Below are positions 36,656 to 44,665 of a stretch of 46,400 bases of DNA, one piece after another (the first letter of the stretch is position 1; each line of letters starts with the position of its first letter). Source of the DNA: Calothrix membranacea FACHB-236 (GTDB lineage Bacteria > Cyanobacteriota > Cyanobacteriia > Cyanobacteriales > Nostocaceae); contig NZ_JACJPX010000065.1 in NCBI RefSeq assembly GCF_014696315.1, forward strand, positions 1 through 46,400, in the 5' to 3' direction. The notes under the pieces were generated by a model that did not search any database, was not told the origin of the DNA, and was given only the letters and a program-made list of their open reading frames with translations. The position numbers and the translations under genes are program-made.

Positions 36656-36694
36656 AAACCCACGTCTCACTCATTCCACGAGCGTGGGTTTTGC
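36656..36694 (+). terminator. ribBA terminator
   Basis: AAACCCACG (36656-36664) / CGTGGGTTT (36683-36691), a 9-bp stem with an 18-nt loop, then TGCTTG. Confidence 0.75.
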
Positions 36695-36725
36695 TTGTGT
36701 GGAAGTAGTTTCTAATAACCATTGC

Positions 36726-37181
36726 TCAATTTATTCCAATGTTTTGCCACAAGTCGGCTGCGACAAACCTAGATAAATGACCAACATTAGTTGTTGCAAT
36801 CACTACATCAGGAACAGCGAGAGTGACAGCTTGAGCTACTAAAATTATGTCACCGTCAATTGTCTTATCACCAGATGTTGGTTGACCTTGTTGACGAGCC
36901 TGCGCCCAGAATAAAGCAGCTTGACGCATTGTTTCTGTTGTGATGGGCAAATATTCTAGTAATTGAGCTAATTCATCTAAGCGAGTAATACCTTTTAATT
37001 TGTTTGCGCGTAATAATTCTCGCCGCACTTCATAATCAGCTATTTCAGGAATGATCACCCGACTTCCTGAAGAAATCATAAGTTGCAGCCATTGACTACA
37101 AGCAATGCTTTCAGGAGACAACTTTGGATTTGTTACTAGACCTATTGGCCCTGAATCCAAAAGGATAACGCGACTCACCAA
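36726..37181 (-). CDS. PIN-domain (VapC-like) toxin
   Basis: 151 aa. PIN-fold ribonuclease pattern: Asp9 (ILLDSGP), Glu in IPEIADYEVRREL (46-51), Asp in TIDGDIILVAQAV (109-111), and a fourth polar position in VIATTNVGHLSRF. VapC-type toxins cleave tRNA or rRNA using Mg2+ held by these acids. It overlaps the upstream small gene by 7 bp (37175-37181), the typical antitoxin-toxin arrangement. The target is unknown. It borders the decayed SUMF1-type gene. Confidence 0.85.
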   Translation of the reverse strand: MVSRVILLDSGPIGLVTNPKLSPESIACSQWLQLMISSGSRVIIPEIADYEVRRELLRANKLKGITRLDELAQLLEYLPITTETMRQAALFWAQARQQGQPTSGDKTIDGDIILVAQAVTLAVPDVVIATTNVGHLSRFVAADLWQNIGIN

Positions 37182-37459
37182 GTAATACCCTTTAATTCAA
37201 CAGGAAATAACTTCCGATCGGATAATCTATCTTCATCCAGGGCATTAATTAAATACTCTCCTGTTTCTTGCTGCTCATCAGCATCACCTTCATCAATCCA
37301 AGACTGAAGCAAATTAACTAGCTGGGACTGTTTTTCTTGGGAAGAAATGTGGTTTGTCAGAATCTGTAAAGTATATGCTTCCAAAGAAAGCCCCTGCTGT
37401 TGAGCCTCTTGTGCTAGATACTGTTCTAATTCTGGTGGCAAGTTAAGGGTTAAAGTCAT
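37175..37459 (-). CDS. Antitoxin partner of the PIN toxin
   Basis: 94 aa. The N-terminus MTLTLNLPPELEQYLAQEAQQQGLSLEAYTLQIL resembles a ribbon-helix-helix DNA-binding domain (beta strand followed by two helices). The C-terminal ~45 residues are acidic (DEGDADEQQETGEYLINALDED), suitable for toxin binding. It overlaps the PIN gene by 7 bp and precedes it, so the pair forms a type II toxin-antitoxin operon, likely autorepressed by the complex (family knowledge). Confidence 0.8.
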   Translation of the reverse strand: MTLTLNLPPELEQYLAQEAQQQGLSLEAYTLQILTNHISSQEKQSQLVNLLQSWIDEGDADEQQETGEYLINALDEDRLSDRKLFPVELKGITW

Positions 37460-37490
37460 AAGTCTCTTTTCAGTGACACATATATTTTAA

Positions 37491-37988
37491 GCTCAACAAC
37501 AGCAACAGCAAGCCGAAAGATTACGCCAACAACGAGAAAGGGCAGAACTTCAACGACAGCAAGAAATACTATGGTCTCCACCTGTTTCGGAGCCTAAATC
37601 TCCCCCAGTTATTCAGACTAAGCCTTTTGAGTTTGACACTGCTACCTTAACGCTGGTAAAAAGCAAAGGATGGTTTGGAAGGGAAAAAATAAACTATGAA
37701 ATTAAACGCAGTCGGGGAAGCGCTGAGTTTTTTACAGAAAATCTTGGTAATGGCGTAGTTTTGGAAATGGTGGCAATTTCTGGTGGTAAATTTCTCATGG
37801 GTTCGCCAGAGAATGAGGAAGGACGACATGACTCAGAAAGTCCACAGCATAACGTTACCATTCAGCCCTTTTTTATGGGGAAATTTCCGGTGACTCAAAG
37901 CCAATGGCAAGCCGTTGCTGCTCTTGATAAAGTAAATATTGATTTAAATCCCGACCCATCAAATTTTTTTAGGTTTTTAGATGAGTGA
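37491..37988 (+). pseudogene. Truncated formylglycine-generating-enzyme (SUMF1)-type gene
   Basis: Open frame with no start codon (a TAA at 37488-37490 precedes it). It begins with a Gln/Arg-rich AQQQQQQAERLRQQRERAEL stretch, then FEFDTATLTL, then the SUMF1/FGE start VLEMVAISGGKFLMGSPENE, then SPQHNVTIQPFFMGKFPVTQ and QWQAVAALDKVN. It breaks down at PDPSNFF, where the family continues for ~180 more residues. This is the layout of Nostoc proteins with a C-terminal SUMF1 domain, often kinase fusions. Both ends are missing, so it is a remnant. It lies between the two toxin-antitoxin pairs. Confidence 0.8.
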
Positions 37989-37997
37989 TTTACTAAT

Positions 37998-38119
37998 AAT
38001 TCGTAATTCGTAATTCGTAATTCGTAATTAAAAACGTAGGGTGTGTTATGCCGGAGGCTAACGCACCTTTTATTGTAGAAAAGATTTTAGGTGCGGCGCT
38101 TGGCGACAAGACACCCTAC
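37998..38119. repeat. AATTCGT heptamers and GTAGGGTGT foldback
   Basis: Tandem AATTCGT (37998-38028), then an inverted repeat GTAGGGTGT (38036-38044) / ACACCCTAC (38111-38119) with GTGTTATGCCGGAGGCTAAC inside. It occupies the gap before the DUF433 gene. Confidence 0.7.
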
Positions 38120-38158
38120 ATTGAATTAATATTTAGATAAATAGTAGTGAATAGTTAT

Positions 38159-38488
38159 ATGACAGGAGCAGCGACTCTAGTAAAGCAATATATCGAACAA
38201 CGAGAGCAAGGTTATTGGATCGCAGGAACACGCATTTCTCTGGATTCAATTGTCTACTCTTTTTTAAATGGAGAATCACCAGAAAGTATTGCCCAAAACT
38301 TCCCATTACTTTCACTAGAACAAGTATATGGTGCTATAGCCTTCTATCTTGCTAATAAAGAGTTAATTGATGCGTACTTAAAAGCAGGAGAAGCGGAGTT
38401 TGAGCAACTACAAAATTCATTTAGAGAAAAGAATCCACTTCTGTATCAAAAATTGAAAGCTGCTGAAATCCGCACAAACAAAATATGA
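38159..38488 (+). CDS. DUF433 family antitoxin-like protein
   Basis: 109 aa from the ATG at 38159 (MTGAATLVKQYIEQREQGYW); a GTG at 38147 is an alternative. DUF433 signature GYWIAGTRISLDSIVYSFLNGESPESIAQNFPLLSLEQVYGAIAFYL: a winged/HTH-like helical fold. DUF433 proteins typically precede a DUF5615 PIN-like toxin, and here the stop overlaps the next start by 4 bp (38485-38488). Likely antitoxin and autorepressor; this pairing is supported by context. Confidence 0.85.
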   Translation: MTGAATLVKQYIEQREQGYWIAGTRISLDSIVYSFLNGESPESIAQNFPLLSLEQVYGAIAFYLANKELIDAYLKAGEAEFEQLQNSFREKNPLLYQKLKAAEIRTNKI

Positions 38489-38838
38489 CGGTAGTGCGAT
38501 TTCAAGCAGACGCAGATCTCAAGCAAGCAATTGTTACTGGTGCAGTTCGCAGACAACCAAATCTTGACTTTCAATCAGCCAACGCAGCCGGACTGGATGG
38601 AAAAAAAGACTCAGAAGTGCTGCAAATAGCTGCACAAGATGGCAGAGTTTTGGTAACTCACGACCGTAAAACAATGCCTACAGAGTTTGGTGCATTTATC
38701 ATGTCACAAACCAGTTCTGGAGTATTAATTCTTTCGCAAAATCTACCAATTAGTGATGCAATTGAATCACTTATTTTGGTTTGGGAAACTTCTATCGCTG
38801 AGGAATGGGTGAATCAAATCATGTCTATTCCTTTTTGA
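38485..38838 (+). CDS. DUF5615 family PIN-like toxin
   Basis: 117 aa. DUF5615/PIN-like: early acidic cluster RFQADADLKQAIVTG (two Asp), internal DSEVLQIAAQDGRVLVTHDRKTMP (two further Asp: DGR and THD), typical of the truncated PIN-like nuclease family. It overlaps the DUF433 gene by 4 bp (ATGA) and forms the second toxin-antitoxin pair within 2.2 kb. Ribonuclease activity is presumed from the fold, not shown. Confidence 0.85.
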   Translation: MTVVRFQADADLKQAIVTGAVRRQPNLDFQSANAAGLDGKKDSEVLQIAAQDGRVLVTHDRKTMPTEFGAFIMSQTSSGVLILSQNLPISDAIESLILVWETSIAEEWVNQIMSIPF

Positions 38839-38889
38839 AGTTTTACTTTGATATTGCATCAAAATTTTATTACTGAACTTTAGTGGTAT

Positions 38890-39753
38890 TTAACTCAGGC
38901 GCTGGCGATAGCTGTGAAGTAAATTAAAGAACTTGTCAAAATCAAAATTTATTGGGTCAACTTTTTGGCGTGAACGGTCTACAGCTTTATGGGTAGTAAT
39001 CCGCTCATCGGAAACTTGACTTTGAGCGATTAACCAAGCTAAGGATTGATATTGAGCTTCGGTATAGCCACTGTGATATTGTGCTGTGTTATCTCCCCAA
39101 GCTTCTGGCGGTGTTTCTAAAGAAACGTGATAAGCAAAGTTATTAACAGAAGATGGTAAATTGGGATTTGTTTTGACTGTTTCCTCGCCATTGGAGCCAT
39201 CAAACACCGAATTACCTGCACCAAAGGCCCGTTTATCTGGAGGAATGAGGTAAACGACCGTCCCATCTTGGGTAATTAAGGTGTGATAACTGGCTTGAAT
39301 ATTTTCATTATCATGGGGTGTTTGAAAAAAATTAACTGCGCTAGAAGCAGAATTACCAGTTTCATGTATGACTATAATTGGCTGATTGTGGAGAGTCACA
39401 CCATTAATATCTTTGGCGTAACGTTCTCCATAGTTGGTTGGGTTTACATGAGTGATAAGATATCGGGGTTTATAGCTAGCAAACGCTTGAGTAGTGCGAT
39501 ACATTCCCACAGCCTTTTGCTTTTTGGCAGGTGGTTTGATTGCAATCTGAGATTTATCCTCTGGATTTGTCGCTGATTGTAATTGTGCTTGCGGGTATTC
39601 ACTCCAGGCTATAACCTCTGGACTAGATATGGCAGTATTTTTCTCAATATTTGCTGATTTACCAGCAAATAACGCCAAAATTAGAGTGGCGAACAATAAA
39701 AAAATAAGCATTACTTTCGTCGCCCATTCTCTAAATCTCATTTTTTTATACAA
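38890..39753 (-). CDS. N-acetylmuramoyl-L-alanine amidase (amidase_2 / PGRP type)
   Basis: 287 aa. An N-terminal membrane anchor or signal (VMLIFLLFATLILALFAG, ~14-31) targets the periplasm. The catalytic domain spans ~115-280: IIVIHETGNSASSAVNFFQ (zinc His), ASYHTLITQDGTVVYLI, NFAYHVSLETPPEAW, and ERITTHKAVDRSRQKVDP (His and Asp ligands). It cleaves the amide between muramic acid and peptide in peptidoglycan. In filamentous cyanobacteria some amidases shape septal nanopores (AmiC type), but that is a different family, so this one is better viewed as a recycling or remodelling enzyme (inference). Confidence 0.92.
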   Translation of the reverse strand: MYKKMRFREWATKVMLIFLLFATLILALFAGKSANIEKNTAISSPEVIAWSEYPQAQLQSATNPEDKSQIAIKPPAKKQKAVGMYRTTQAFASYKPRYLITHVNPTNYGERYAKDINGVTLHNQPIIVIHETGNSASSAVNFFQTPHDNENIQASYHTLITQDGTVVYLIPPDKRAFGAGNSVFDGSNGEETVKTNPNLPSSVNNFAYHVSLETPPEAWGDNTAQYHSGYTEAQYQSLAWLIAQSQVSDERITTHKAVDRSRQKVDPINFDFDKFFNLLHSYRQRLS

Positions 39754-39970
39754 ATAAAATAGCTACTACTAATTTTAGTATCTAGATATTACTGAAAAAT
39801 ATACTATTAGTATACTTGTCTGGTCTAAGTATTTTTGTTAGGCTATAAATCTTTTCAGAAATTAATGGATAGGTTAAGCTTTCAGTATCCATGTTGGGTT
39901 GCGCTGCGGTTAACCCAACCTACATTTGCTATGTCTGCTGCTTCAGAGAAATGCAGGTTTAGCTATTACT

Positions 39971-40582
39971 CTATAAACCATCCCACTGGAATTCAGCTAA
40001 CATTAATAAACAAAAAGCCATAAAAGCGCCAGTAATGAGAAACTGCCAAGGGACAATATAAGGCAATAAAAAGATTAACAATAGGTGCAGTATACCTGTG
40101 AATATTAGGGCACGCGATCGCACTCCCAAACCAGTACAAATGTATCCTATAGCGCTTAACCCTAACCACAAAGCACAGAGATTTGATAGTATTTTACCCC
40201 AACCCAAATAAATACTCAAATCGGTTAAAACCACCCCAAAGAGCATTAGCATTACCCAGGAATACAGCACCCATCGCACTTGTCTCTCTTTTACCCAGTA
40301 AGTAGCCCAACTTACCATTGCTACTGTGCCGATACAACTGAGGATAGACCACAACGTCGCTTGCAAACTCCAACTAATAGGAAGAAACTGAGCATTTACA
40401 AATATTGTTAACAGTAGCAAACTCCAAAAGATACAAGCTTGATCGACGCAGGTGTAAAAAGTGGAATGAAGTTTAATTCTGCCGATTTGCCAGTTAATAT
40501 ACCTAATTCCTGTCTGAGTTTGAATTTCTATAATTGGCAGTTTACGGACTAAAAGGGGTTGTGAATAGTTAAAAAAACTCAT
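39971..40582 (-). CDS. Hypothetical polytopic membrane protein
   Basis: 203 aa, not recognised. About 5-6 hydrophobic segments: ACIFWSLLLLTIFVN (~50-65), SLQATLWSILSCIGTVAMVSWATYW (~72-96), WVLYSWVMLMLFGVVLTDLSIYLGWG (~104-130), LCALWLGLSAIGYICTGLG (~136-154), ALIFTGILHLLLIFLLPYIV (~158-177) and FLITGAFMAFCLLMLAEF (~181-198). A soluble N-terminal ~45 residues (PLLVRKLPIIEIQTQTGIRYIN) precedes them. It lies downstream of the polyprenol-kinase-like gene on the same strand but 509 bp away, so an operon is unlikely. Confidence 0.7.
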   Translation of the reverse strand: MSFFNYSQPLLVRKLPIIEIQTQTGIRYINWQIGRIKLHSTFYTCVDQACIFWSLLLLTIFVNAQFLPISWSLQATLWSILSCIGTVAMVSWATYWVKERQVRWVLYSWVMLMLFGVVLTDLSIYLGWGKILSNLCALWLGLSAIGYICTGLGVRSRALIFTGILHLLLIFLLPYIVPWQFLITGAFMAFCLLMLAEFQWDGL

Positions 40583-40794
40583 TAGGGAAATTTTTTACCA
40601 AGTTGATATAATCTTTTTTGTTATATATAAAATTATTTGAGTTTTAATCTAATCTCTCTTGGGTGATAAATTTAGCTTTGTTATATTCTGTATTTAGTCA
40701 TACTTTTGTAATTGTTTTTACAGAAACCTGGATGGATAAATAAACCTAAAGCCAGAAAATTTATCCAATGGCTAAATTATTATGATTTCATGAC

Positions 40795-40824
40795 AAAAAT
40801 TCCGACCTTTATACAGTCGGAATT
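40795..40824 (-). terminator. Terminator, minus strand
   Basis: Minus-strand stem AATTCCGAC / GTCGGAATT (40798-40806 with 40816-40824), followed by TTTTT (A-run 40795-40799). It lies about 270 bp past the polyprenol-kinase-like gene. Confidence 0.7.
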
Positions 40825-40963
40825 AAGATTTTTTAATAGTAATTGAGTCAATAAATCACAGCTAATCTTTCAACTTCTAACTGCGCTATTGGCTAATACT
40901 CATGTAACTTATAGAAGTTATACAAAATTAAATAATCGTGGCGACATATCAATATATTCTAGA

Positions 40964-40984
40964 GGGCAAGGCAGTGCCTTGCCC
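40964..40984. repeat. GGGCAAGGCA hairpin repeat
   Basis: Perfect 10-bp arms around one G (40974), followed by CCTACGATT. The GTGCCCCTACG fragment at 3450-3460 is a degenerate relative. Confidence 0.6.
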
Positions 40985-41041
40985 CTACGATTTGCGGCAT
41001 TATTTTGCAATTTGGTATGATTTTTGATTTTTGAAATTCAC

Positions 41042-41076
41042 GTAGGATGTGTTAGCGATAGCCTAACGCATTCTAC
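41042..41076. repeat. GTAGGATGTGTTAG foldback
   Basis: GTAGGATGTGTTAG (41042-41055) and CTAACGCATTCTAC (41063-41076) pair with two mismatches. Same family as 27843-27869. Confidence 0.65.
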
Positions 41077-41091
41077 ATGGTAATCTGATTT

Positions 41092-41796
41092 TTATATAGG
41101 AAAAAGCTGCATTAGCATAAATGCTAATGCAGCGCTACCTAAAGGAACTGTGAGATTATCAATTCCAAGAAACGAAAAAGCTTCTAAAGCTGTGGCTAAA
41201 ACTGCTACTACCAAGGATAAAACCCAAGTTTGCCAGATATTACCTTGACTACCAAGCAAAACTAAACTGCTGACTAGGTAACTTACAAGGGTCATCGTTA
41301 ATGAGCCTTCCCAGCTTTTTTGCGACCCAAAAACTTTATACTTATGTTTACCAAAGCGCTGACCAATTAAAGCTGCGAAGCCATCACCCCATGTCATTAC
41401 CAAAATTCCTAAAGCTGCGTACTGGGGTTGTTGCAAATACCAAAAGCAGCCAATTAAAATGCCGAAACTCAAAGAGTAAAAAAATGTCCCCAAACTCTGA
41501 CGACCGACACTATTAATACCAGGAAGAATTGGCAAGCGGTAAGACAATAAGGTAACGGCACTGGCTAAAATTGAAGCTGTAATACCTACAATTGCGGGAA
41601 TATTTAACCACCACGCCAGTAAAATCACATTACCAGTTCCAATGTGAACTATCTTGCGGACGATTTCTGGCTCTTTATTGGCGGAGCGATTTACCCCCCA
41701 AGCGATCGCTAAAATAAATAACACCCAAACTGCTGCGATCGCAATTTGTAGCCATAAAGGGGGAATAGACTCTAAACCAGGAATTGTAATCACCAA
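41092..41796 (-). CDS. Diacylglycerol/polyprenol (phytol) kinase family membrane protein
   Basis: 234 aa, ~7 predicted membrane segments. Family motifs: VRKIVHIGTGNVILLAWWL (~41-59), MTWGDGFAALIGQRFGKHKYKVFGSQKSWEGSLTMTLVSYL (~134-174), the SWEG and WGDG elements of the CTP-dependent dolichol/phytol kinase superfamily. Cyanobacterial members (VTE5/VTE6-like) phosphorylate phytol or phytyl phosphate to recycle chlorophyll-derived phytol into tocopherol and chlorophyll; whether this is phytol, polyprenol or diacylglycerol kinase cannot be settled here. Divergent from yidD. Confidence 0.85.
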   Translation of the reverse strand: MVITIPGLESIPPLWLQIAIAAVWVLFILAIAWGVNRSANKEPEIVRKIVHIGTGNVILLAWWLNIPAIVGITASILASAVTLLSYRLPILPGINSVGRQSLGTFFYSLSFGILIGCFWYLQQPQYAALGILVMTWGDGFAALIGQRFGKHKYKVFGSQKSWEGSLTMTLVSYLVSSLVLLGSQGNIWQTWVLSLVVAVLATALEAFSFLGIDNLTVPLGSAALAFMLMQLFPI

Positions 41797-41853
41797 AATG
41801 CTAGTAGAAAACTTGGCTCTTATTTACTACTTTATTAGATTTAGGTTATTGCG

Positions 41854-42090
41854 ATGAAACTATTATTGATTTGGCTGATTAAAGGCTACCGAATGTTTAT
41901 TTCGCCGCTGTTTCCGCCGACTTGTCGGTTTCAGCCCACTTGTTCAATGTATACTATCGAAGCAATTGAAAAATTCGGTGCATTGCGGGGTACTTGGATG
42001 GGTATTCGCCGGATTTTGCGTTGTCATCCCTTCCATCCTGGTGGTTACGATCCAGTACCGGAAGTTGTAGAAAAAGTAACTAAAGATTAG
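41854..42090 (+). CDS. yidD: Membrane protein insertion efficiency factor YidD
   Basis: 78 aa. Amphipathic N-terminal helix [23 protein letters not shown], then the family cysteines and signature [47 protein letters not shown] (three Cys). It supports YidC-mediated membrane protein insertion and usually lies near rnpA-yidC; here it is detached, as common in cyanobacteria. It ends ~43 bp before the dipeptidase gene, so the two may be co-transcribed. Confidence 0.94.
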   Translation: MKLLLIWLIKGYRMFISPLFPPTCRFQPTCSMYTIEAIEKFGALRGTWMGIRRILRCHPFHPGGYDPVPEVVEKVTKD

Positions 42091-42133
42091 CAATTTCTAC
42101 CGTATATTTTTTTAGCCTTTAGCTGCTGCGATA

Positions 42134-42847
42134 ATGAGACCATATCACCAAATCCCGATTTTAGAATGTGGTGAACCTTTAATAGCGATTCCCTTACAAC
42201 TATTTGCTGTGGAATCTCCCCATCCTTATGAAAAACTGGGTGCGCCTTATGGGGAACATTCTCCTTATTATCTACGGCAAAGCGTCCTTGAATGTTTAAT
42301 TCAAGCGCAAAATTATCTGCGATCGCAACATCCTCAATGGTACATCCAAATCTTTGATGCTTATCGCCCCGTTGCGGTGCAGCAGTTTATGGTAGATTAC
42401 AGCTTTGCCGAAGCACTGAAGCAAAGAGGACTGATTGAGGCGGAGTTATCGCCTAATCAACGCCAAGAAATTTGGGAAGCTGTTTATCAAATTTGGGCTG
42501 CGCCTAGCTTAGATGAAAAAACGCCCCCGCCTCACAGTACTGGCGCAGCAGTAGATGTGACATTGGTGGATAATACTGGAAAAACTGTGGATATGGGTTC
42601 ACCAATTGATGAATTGTCAGAGCGATCGCTTCCCGATTACTATGCCAATAGTGAATCCCCAGAGGCAAAACAGTATCATACTCACCGTGAGTTATTGCGA
42701 GATGTAATGTTAAAAGCCGGATTTTGCCGCAATCCTAGAGAGTGGTGGCATTTTTCTTATGGCGATCAAATGTGGGCTTGGTTAACTAATCAATCTCATA
42801 CCAATAATTCTTTTACAGCCCGCTATGGGCGTTTTCACATAAATTAA
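42134..42847 (+). CDS. D-alanyl-D-alanine dipeptidase (M15D, VanX-like)
   Basis: 237 aa. VanX/DdpX signatures: YLRQSVLECLIQAQNYLR, WYIQIFDAYRPVAVQQFM (Arg of the DAYRP motif), the zinc motif HSTGAAVDVTL (His and Asp), and REWWHFSYGDQMW (catalytic Glu, third zinc ligand His). All active-site residues are present. It hydrolyses D-Ala-D-Ala; in organisms without vancomycin resistance it usually serves peptidoglycan recycling, which fits the lack of VanH/VanA/VanS neighbours. No signal peptide, so it is cytoplasmic. Confidence 0.92.
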   Translation: MRPYHQIPILECGEPLIAIPLQLFAVESPHPYEKLGAPYGEHSPYYLRQSVLECLIQAQNYLRSQHPQWYIQIFDAYRPVAVQQFMVDYSFAEALKQRGLIEAELSPNQRQEIWEAVYQIWAAPSLDEKTPPPHSTGAAVDVTLVDNTGKTVDMGSPIDELSERSLPDYYANSESPEAKQYHTHRELLRDVMLKAGFCRNPREWWHFSYGDQMWAWLTNQSHTNNSFTARYGRFHIN

Positions 42848-43024
42848 TTTATCGTAATTAGCCTCAATTAATATTCAATAAATCTACTATTTCCAAGTAG
42901 TTAAGTGCTGATTAAATCTGTCCATCCTAGGCAAATATTAAATATTTTGAGGTAGATTAAGGGAAAAATTATTATAAATAATGTGAGAAACTAAATTTCA
43001 TATCTATTCTACTCAGGAGGTTGC

Positions 43025-43471
43025 TTGGCAAAGCGTTCTGCGGGATTGGTAACAATTGTTTGTTACAAAGCATTTGTTGCTTCGCTTTTAATGGTTACTT
43101 CTATAGCTTTATTATTGGCATTAAAAAATCATCAATATCTACAAGAATTTTCCGATAATTACGTATTAGAAGGTAAAACAAGCATTATTAATTGGGTTGT
43201 GGAAAAAATTCTAAATTATAATCGTAAAACCCTTGTATTTAGCGGTATTGCTTCAGGGATATATGCTATTGTGACAGCCATTGAAGCTATTGGATTATGG
43301 TACGAAAAACGTTGGGCACATATTTTAGTGCTTATACTAGTCGGTATTAGTATACCGCCAGAAATATATGAATTAATTCGGGGATTATCTCCGATAAAAT
43401 TAATTGTTTTAATAGTCAACTTAGGAGTATTTTGGTATTTATTAAAGAATTTCCCTAAGCATAAAAGCTAG
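43025..43471 (+). CDS. DUF2127 family membrane protein
   Basis: 148 aa with a TTG start preceded by AGGAGG (43015-43020) 4 nt upstream, the strongest ribosome site in this area. DUF2127 features: KAFVASLLMVTSIALLLALKNHQYLQEF, GIASGIYAIVTAIEAIGLWYEKRWAHILVLILVGISIPPEIYEL, then LIVLIVNLGVFWYLLKN. Four membrane helices. The function of the family is unknown. A GTAGGATGCGTTAG repeat begins right at its stop. Confidence 0.85.
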   Translation: MAKRSAGLVTIVCYKAFVASLLMVTSIALLLALKNHQYLQEFSDNYVLEGKTSIINWVVEKILNYNRKTLVFSGIASGIYAIVTAIEAIGLWYEKRWAHILVLILVGISIPPEIYELIRGLSPIKLIVLIVNLGVFWYLLKNFPKHKS

Positions 43472-43543
43472 TAGGATGCGTTAGCAACGAGAGTACGGCA
43501 TCAGCAACAAAGCTGAGATATTCTAAATCATTAGTAAAAAATT

Positions 43544-43576
43544 AGATTCCCGACTTCTCAAAGAAGTCGGGAATCT
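43544..43576. terminator. Hairpin between DUF2127 and TspO genes
   Basis: AGATTCCCGACTTCT (43544-43558) / AGAAGTCGGGAATCT (43562-43576), a perfect 15-bp stem with a 3-nt loop. Same family as 20269-20301. It lies between convergent genes and is suited to ending both. Confidence 0.75.
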
Positions 43577-43616
43577 AGACATCATGCATTTTCACAAATT
43601 ATCCCTTTTTGATAGC

Positions 43617-44090
43617 CTAAGCATCTTCTGGATTGAGATGTTTTAACTCATCAGTAGTATATGTCCCGATTGGACTCCAAACTAGATAAGGAACGAGTAA
43701 AAGCGCTGCCGCCCAAGAAATTGGCAAAACGAAAATTGCGAGAATCACACTTAAAATTAGACCACTCAGCCCTAAACTTTCCCCAATGTTGAGGCTATGA
43801 AATCTCAACATTGCAGGAATATAGGCAACGGTAATAATTTCTAGTAATAGGTACAAACCCATTAGTATCCAAGTAATTAAACTGCCTGGATTTTTTTGCC
43901 ACACAATATTAGCGGAAGCTGCACCACAAATAAAAATCGTTGTCCAGATAAATGGAATAAGTGGTTCAAAAACTAGCCAGCGAGGACGACTTAGCAGCGC
44001 GAACCATTTCACATCACGTGGTGTGATCAAGAAACTACCGAGTGCAATAAAGAATGTGACAGCACCAATCACCATCCAAGATTCAATCAT
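43617..44090 (-). CDS. TspO/MBR family protein (copy 1)
   Basis: 157 aa from the ATG at 44090, the position that aligns with the start of the neighbouring paralogue; a GTG at 44099 would add 3 residues. Five transmembrane helices as in TspO/MBR: MIESWMVIGAVTFFIALGSF, RPRWLVFEPLIPFIWTTIFICGAASANIVW (the conserved PRW...P..WT), YLLLEIITVAYIPAMLRF, ILSVILAIFVLPISWAAALLLVPYLVWSPIGTY. TspO proteins bind tetrapyrroles and respond to stress; in cyanobacteria they are linked to salt and osmotic stress (family knowledge). Tandem with copy 2, with 101 bp between them. Confidence 0.88.
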   Translation of the reverse strand: MIESWMVIGAVTFFIALGSFLITPRDVKWFALLSRPRWLVFEPLIPFIWTTIFICGAASANIVWQKNPGSLITWILMGLYLLLEIITVAYIPAMLRFHSLNIGESLGLSGLILSVILAIFVLPISWAAALLLVPYLVWSPIGTYTTDELKHLNPEDA

Positions 44091-44191
44091 GGTGTTCACC
44101 TTTGCCTGTACATTTTGTTAAGCCATACAATGCAAGTGTGGCAATTACAGGCATGAGTGAAATCAGTCGCGGGTGGGATCTGGATGTTGAT

Positions 44192-44665
44192 TTATGCTTC
44201 TTGCGGATTGAGGTGAAGCATCTGCCAAGTGGTATAAGTACCGATGGGACTCCAAAGCAAATAAGGAACTAATAAAAGTGCAGCCCAACCAGAAGTAGTT
44301 AAAACTGCAAGTGCCAATAGTAGACCAATAATAAAGCCTGTACTGCCGAGAATAGTACCCACTTTGAGGCTACGCAGGCGAAACATTACAGGTGTGTAAG
44401 CAATAGTAACAATCTCTAAAAGTAGATATATAGCCATTAATAGCCAAGTATTGTTGGTTCCTGGTGCTTTTTCCCACACAATGTAAGCAGACCAAGCACC
44501 ACAAATAAAAATTACAGTCCAAATAATCGGAATTGCAGCCTCAAAAGTTAGCCATCTAGGCCTTTGCAATCGCTGAAACCATTTGCGATCGCTAGGCGTA
44601 ATCAAGTTAGCGCCTAAAGCAACTACAAAAGCTACAGCCCCAATTACCATCCAAGATTTAATCAT
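44192..44665 (-). CDS. TspO/MBR family protein (copy 2)
   Basis: 157 aa; same five-helix layout as copy 1, more than half identical by eye over the full length (MIKSWMVIGAVAFVVALGAN; RPRWLTFEAAIPIIWTVIFICGAWSAYIVW; AALLLVPYLLWSPIGTYTTW). The C-terminus HLNPQEA also mirrors copy 1 (HLNPEDA). The PRW and WSPIGTY motifs are kept in both, so neither looks decayed. It is the upstream gene of the pair and could be transcribed with copy 1. Upstream lies the long gap before kdpA. Confidence 0.88.
   Translation of the reverse strand: MIKSWMVIGAVAFVVALGANLITPSDRKWFQRLQRPRWLTFEAAIPIIWTVIFICGAWSAYIVWEKAPGTNNTWLLMAIYLLLEIVTIAYTPVMFRLRSLKVGTILGSTGFIIGLLLALAVLTTSGWAALLLVPYLLWSPIGTYTTWQMLHLNPQEA

Larger units (their letters stand above)
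40583..41091. other. Intergenic region (membrane protein / polyprenol kinase)
   Basis: 509 bp. Contents: a minus-strand terminator at 40795-40824, a perfect GGGCAAGGCA/TGCCTTGCCC hairpin (40964-40984) and a GTAGGATGTGTTAG foldback (41042-41076). The rest is AT-rich without credible coding sequence. Confidence 0.6.
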
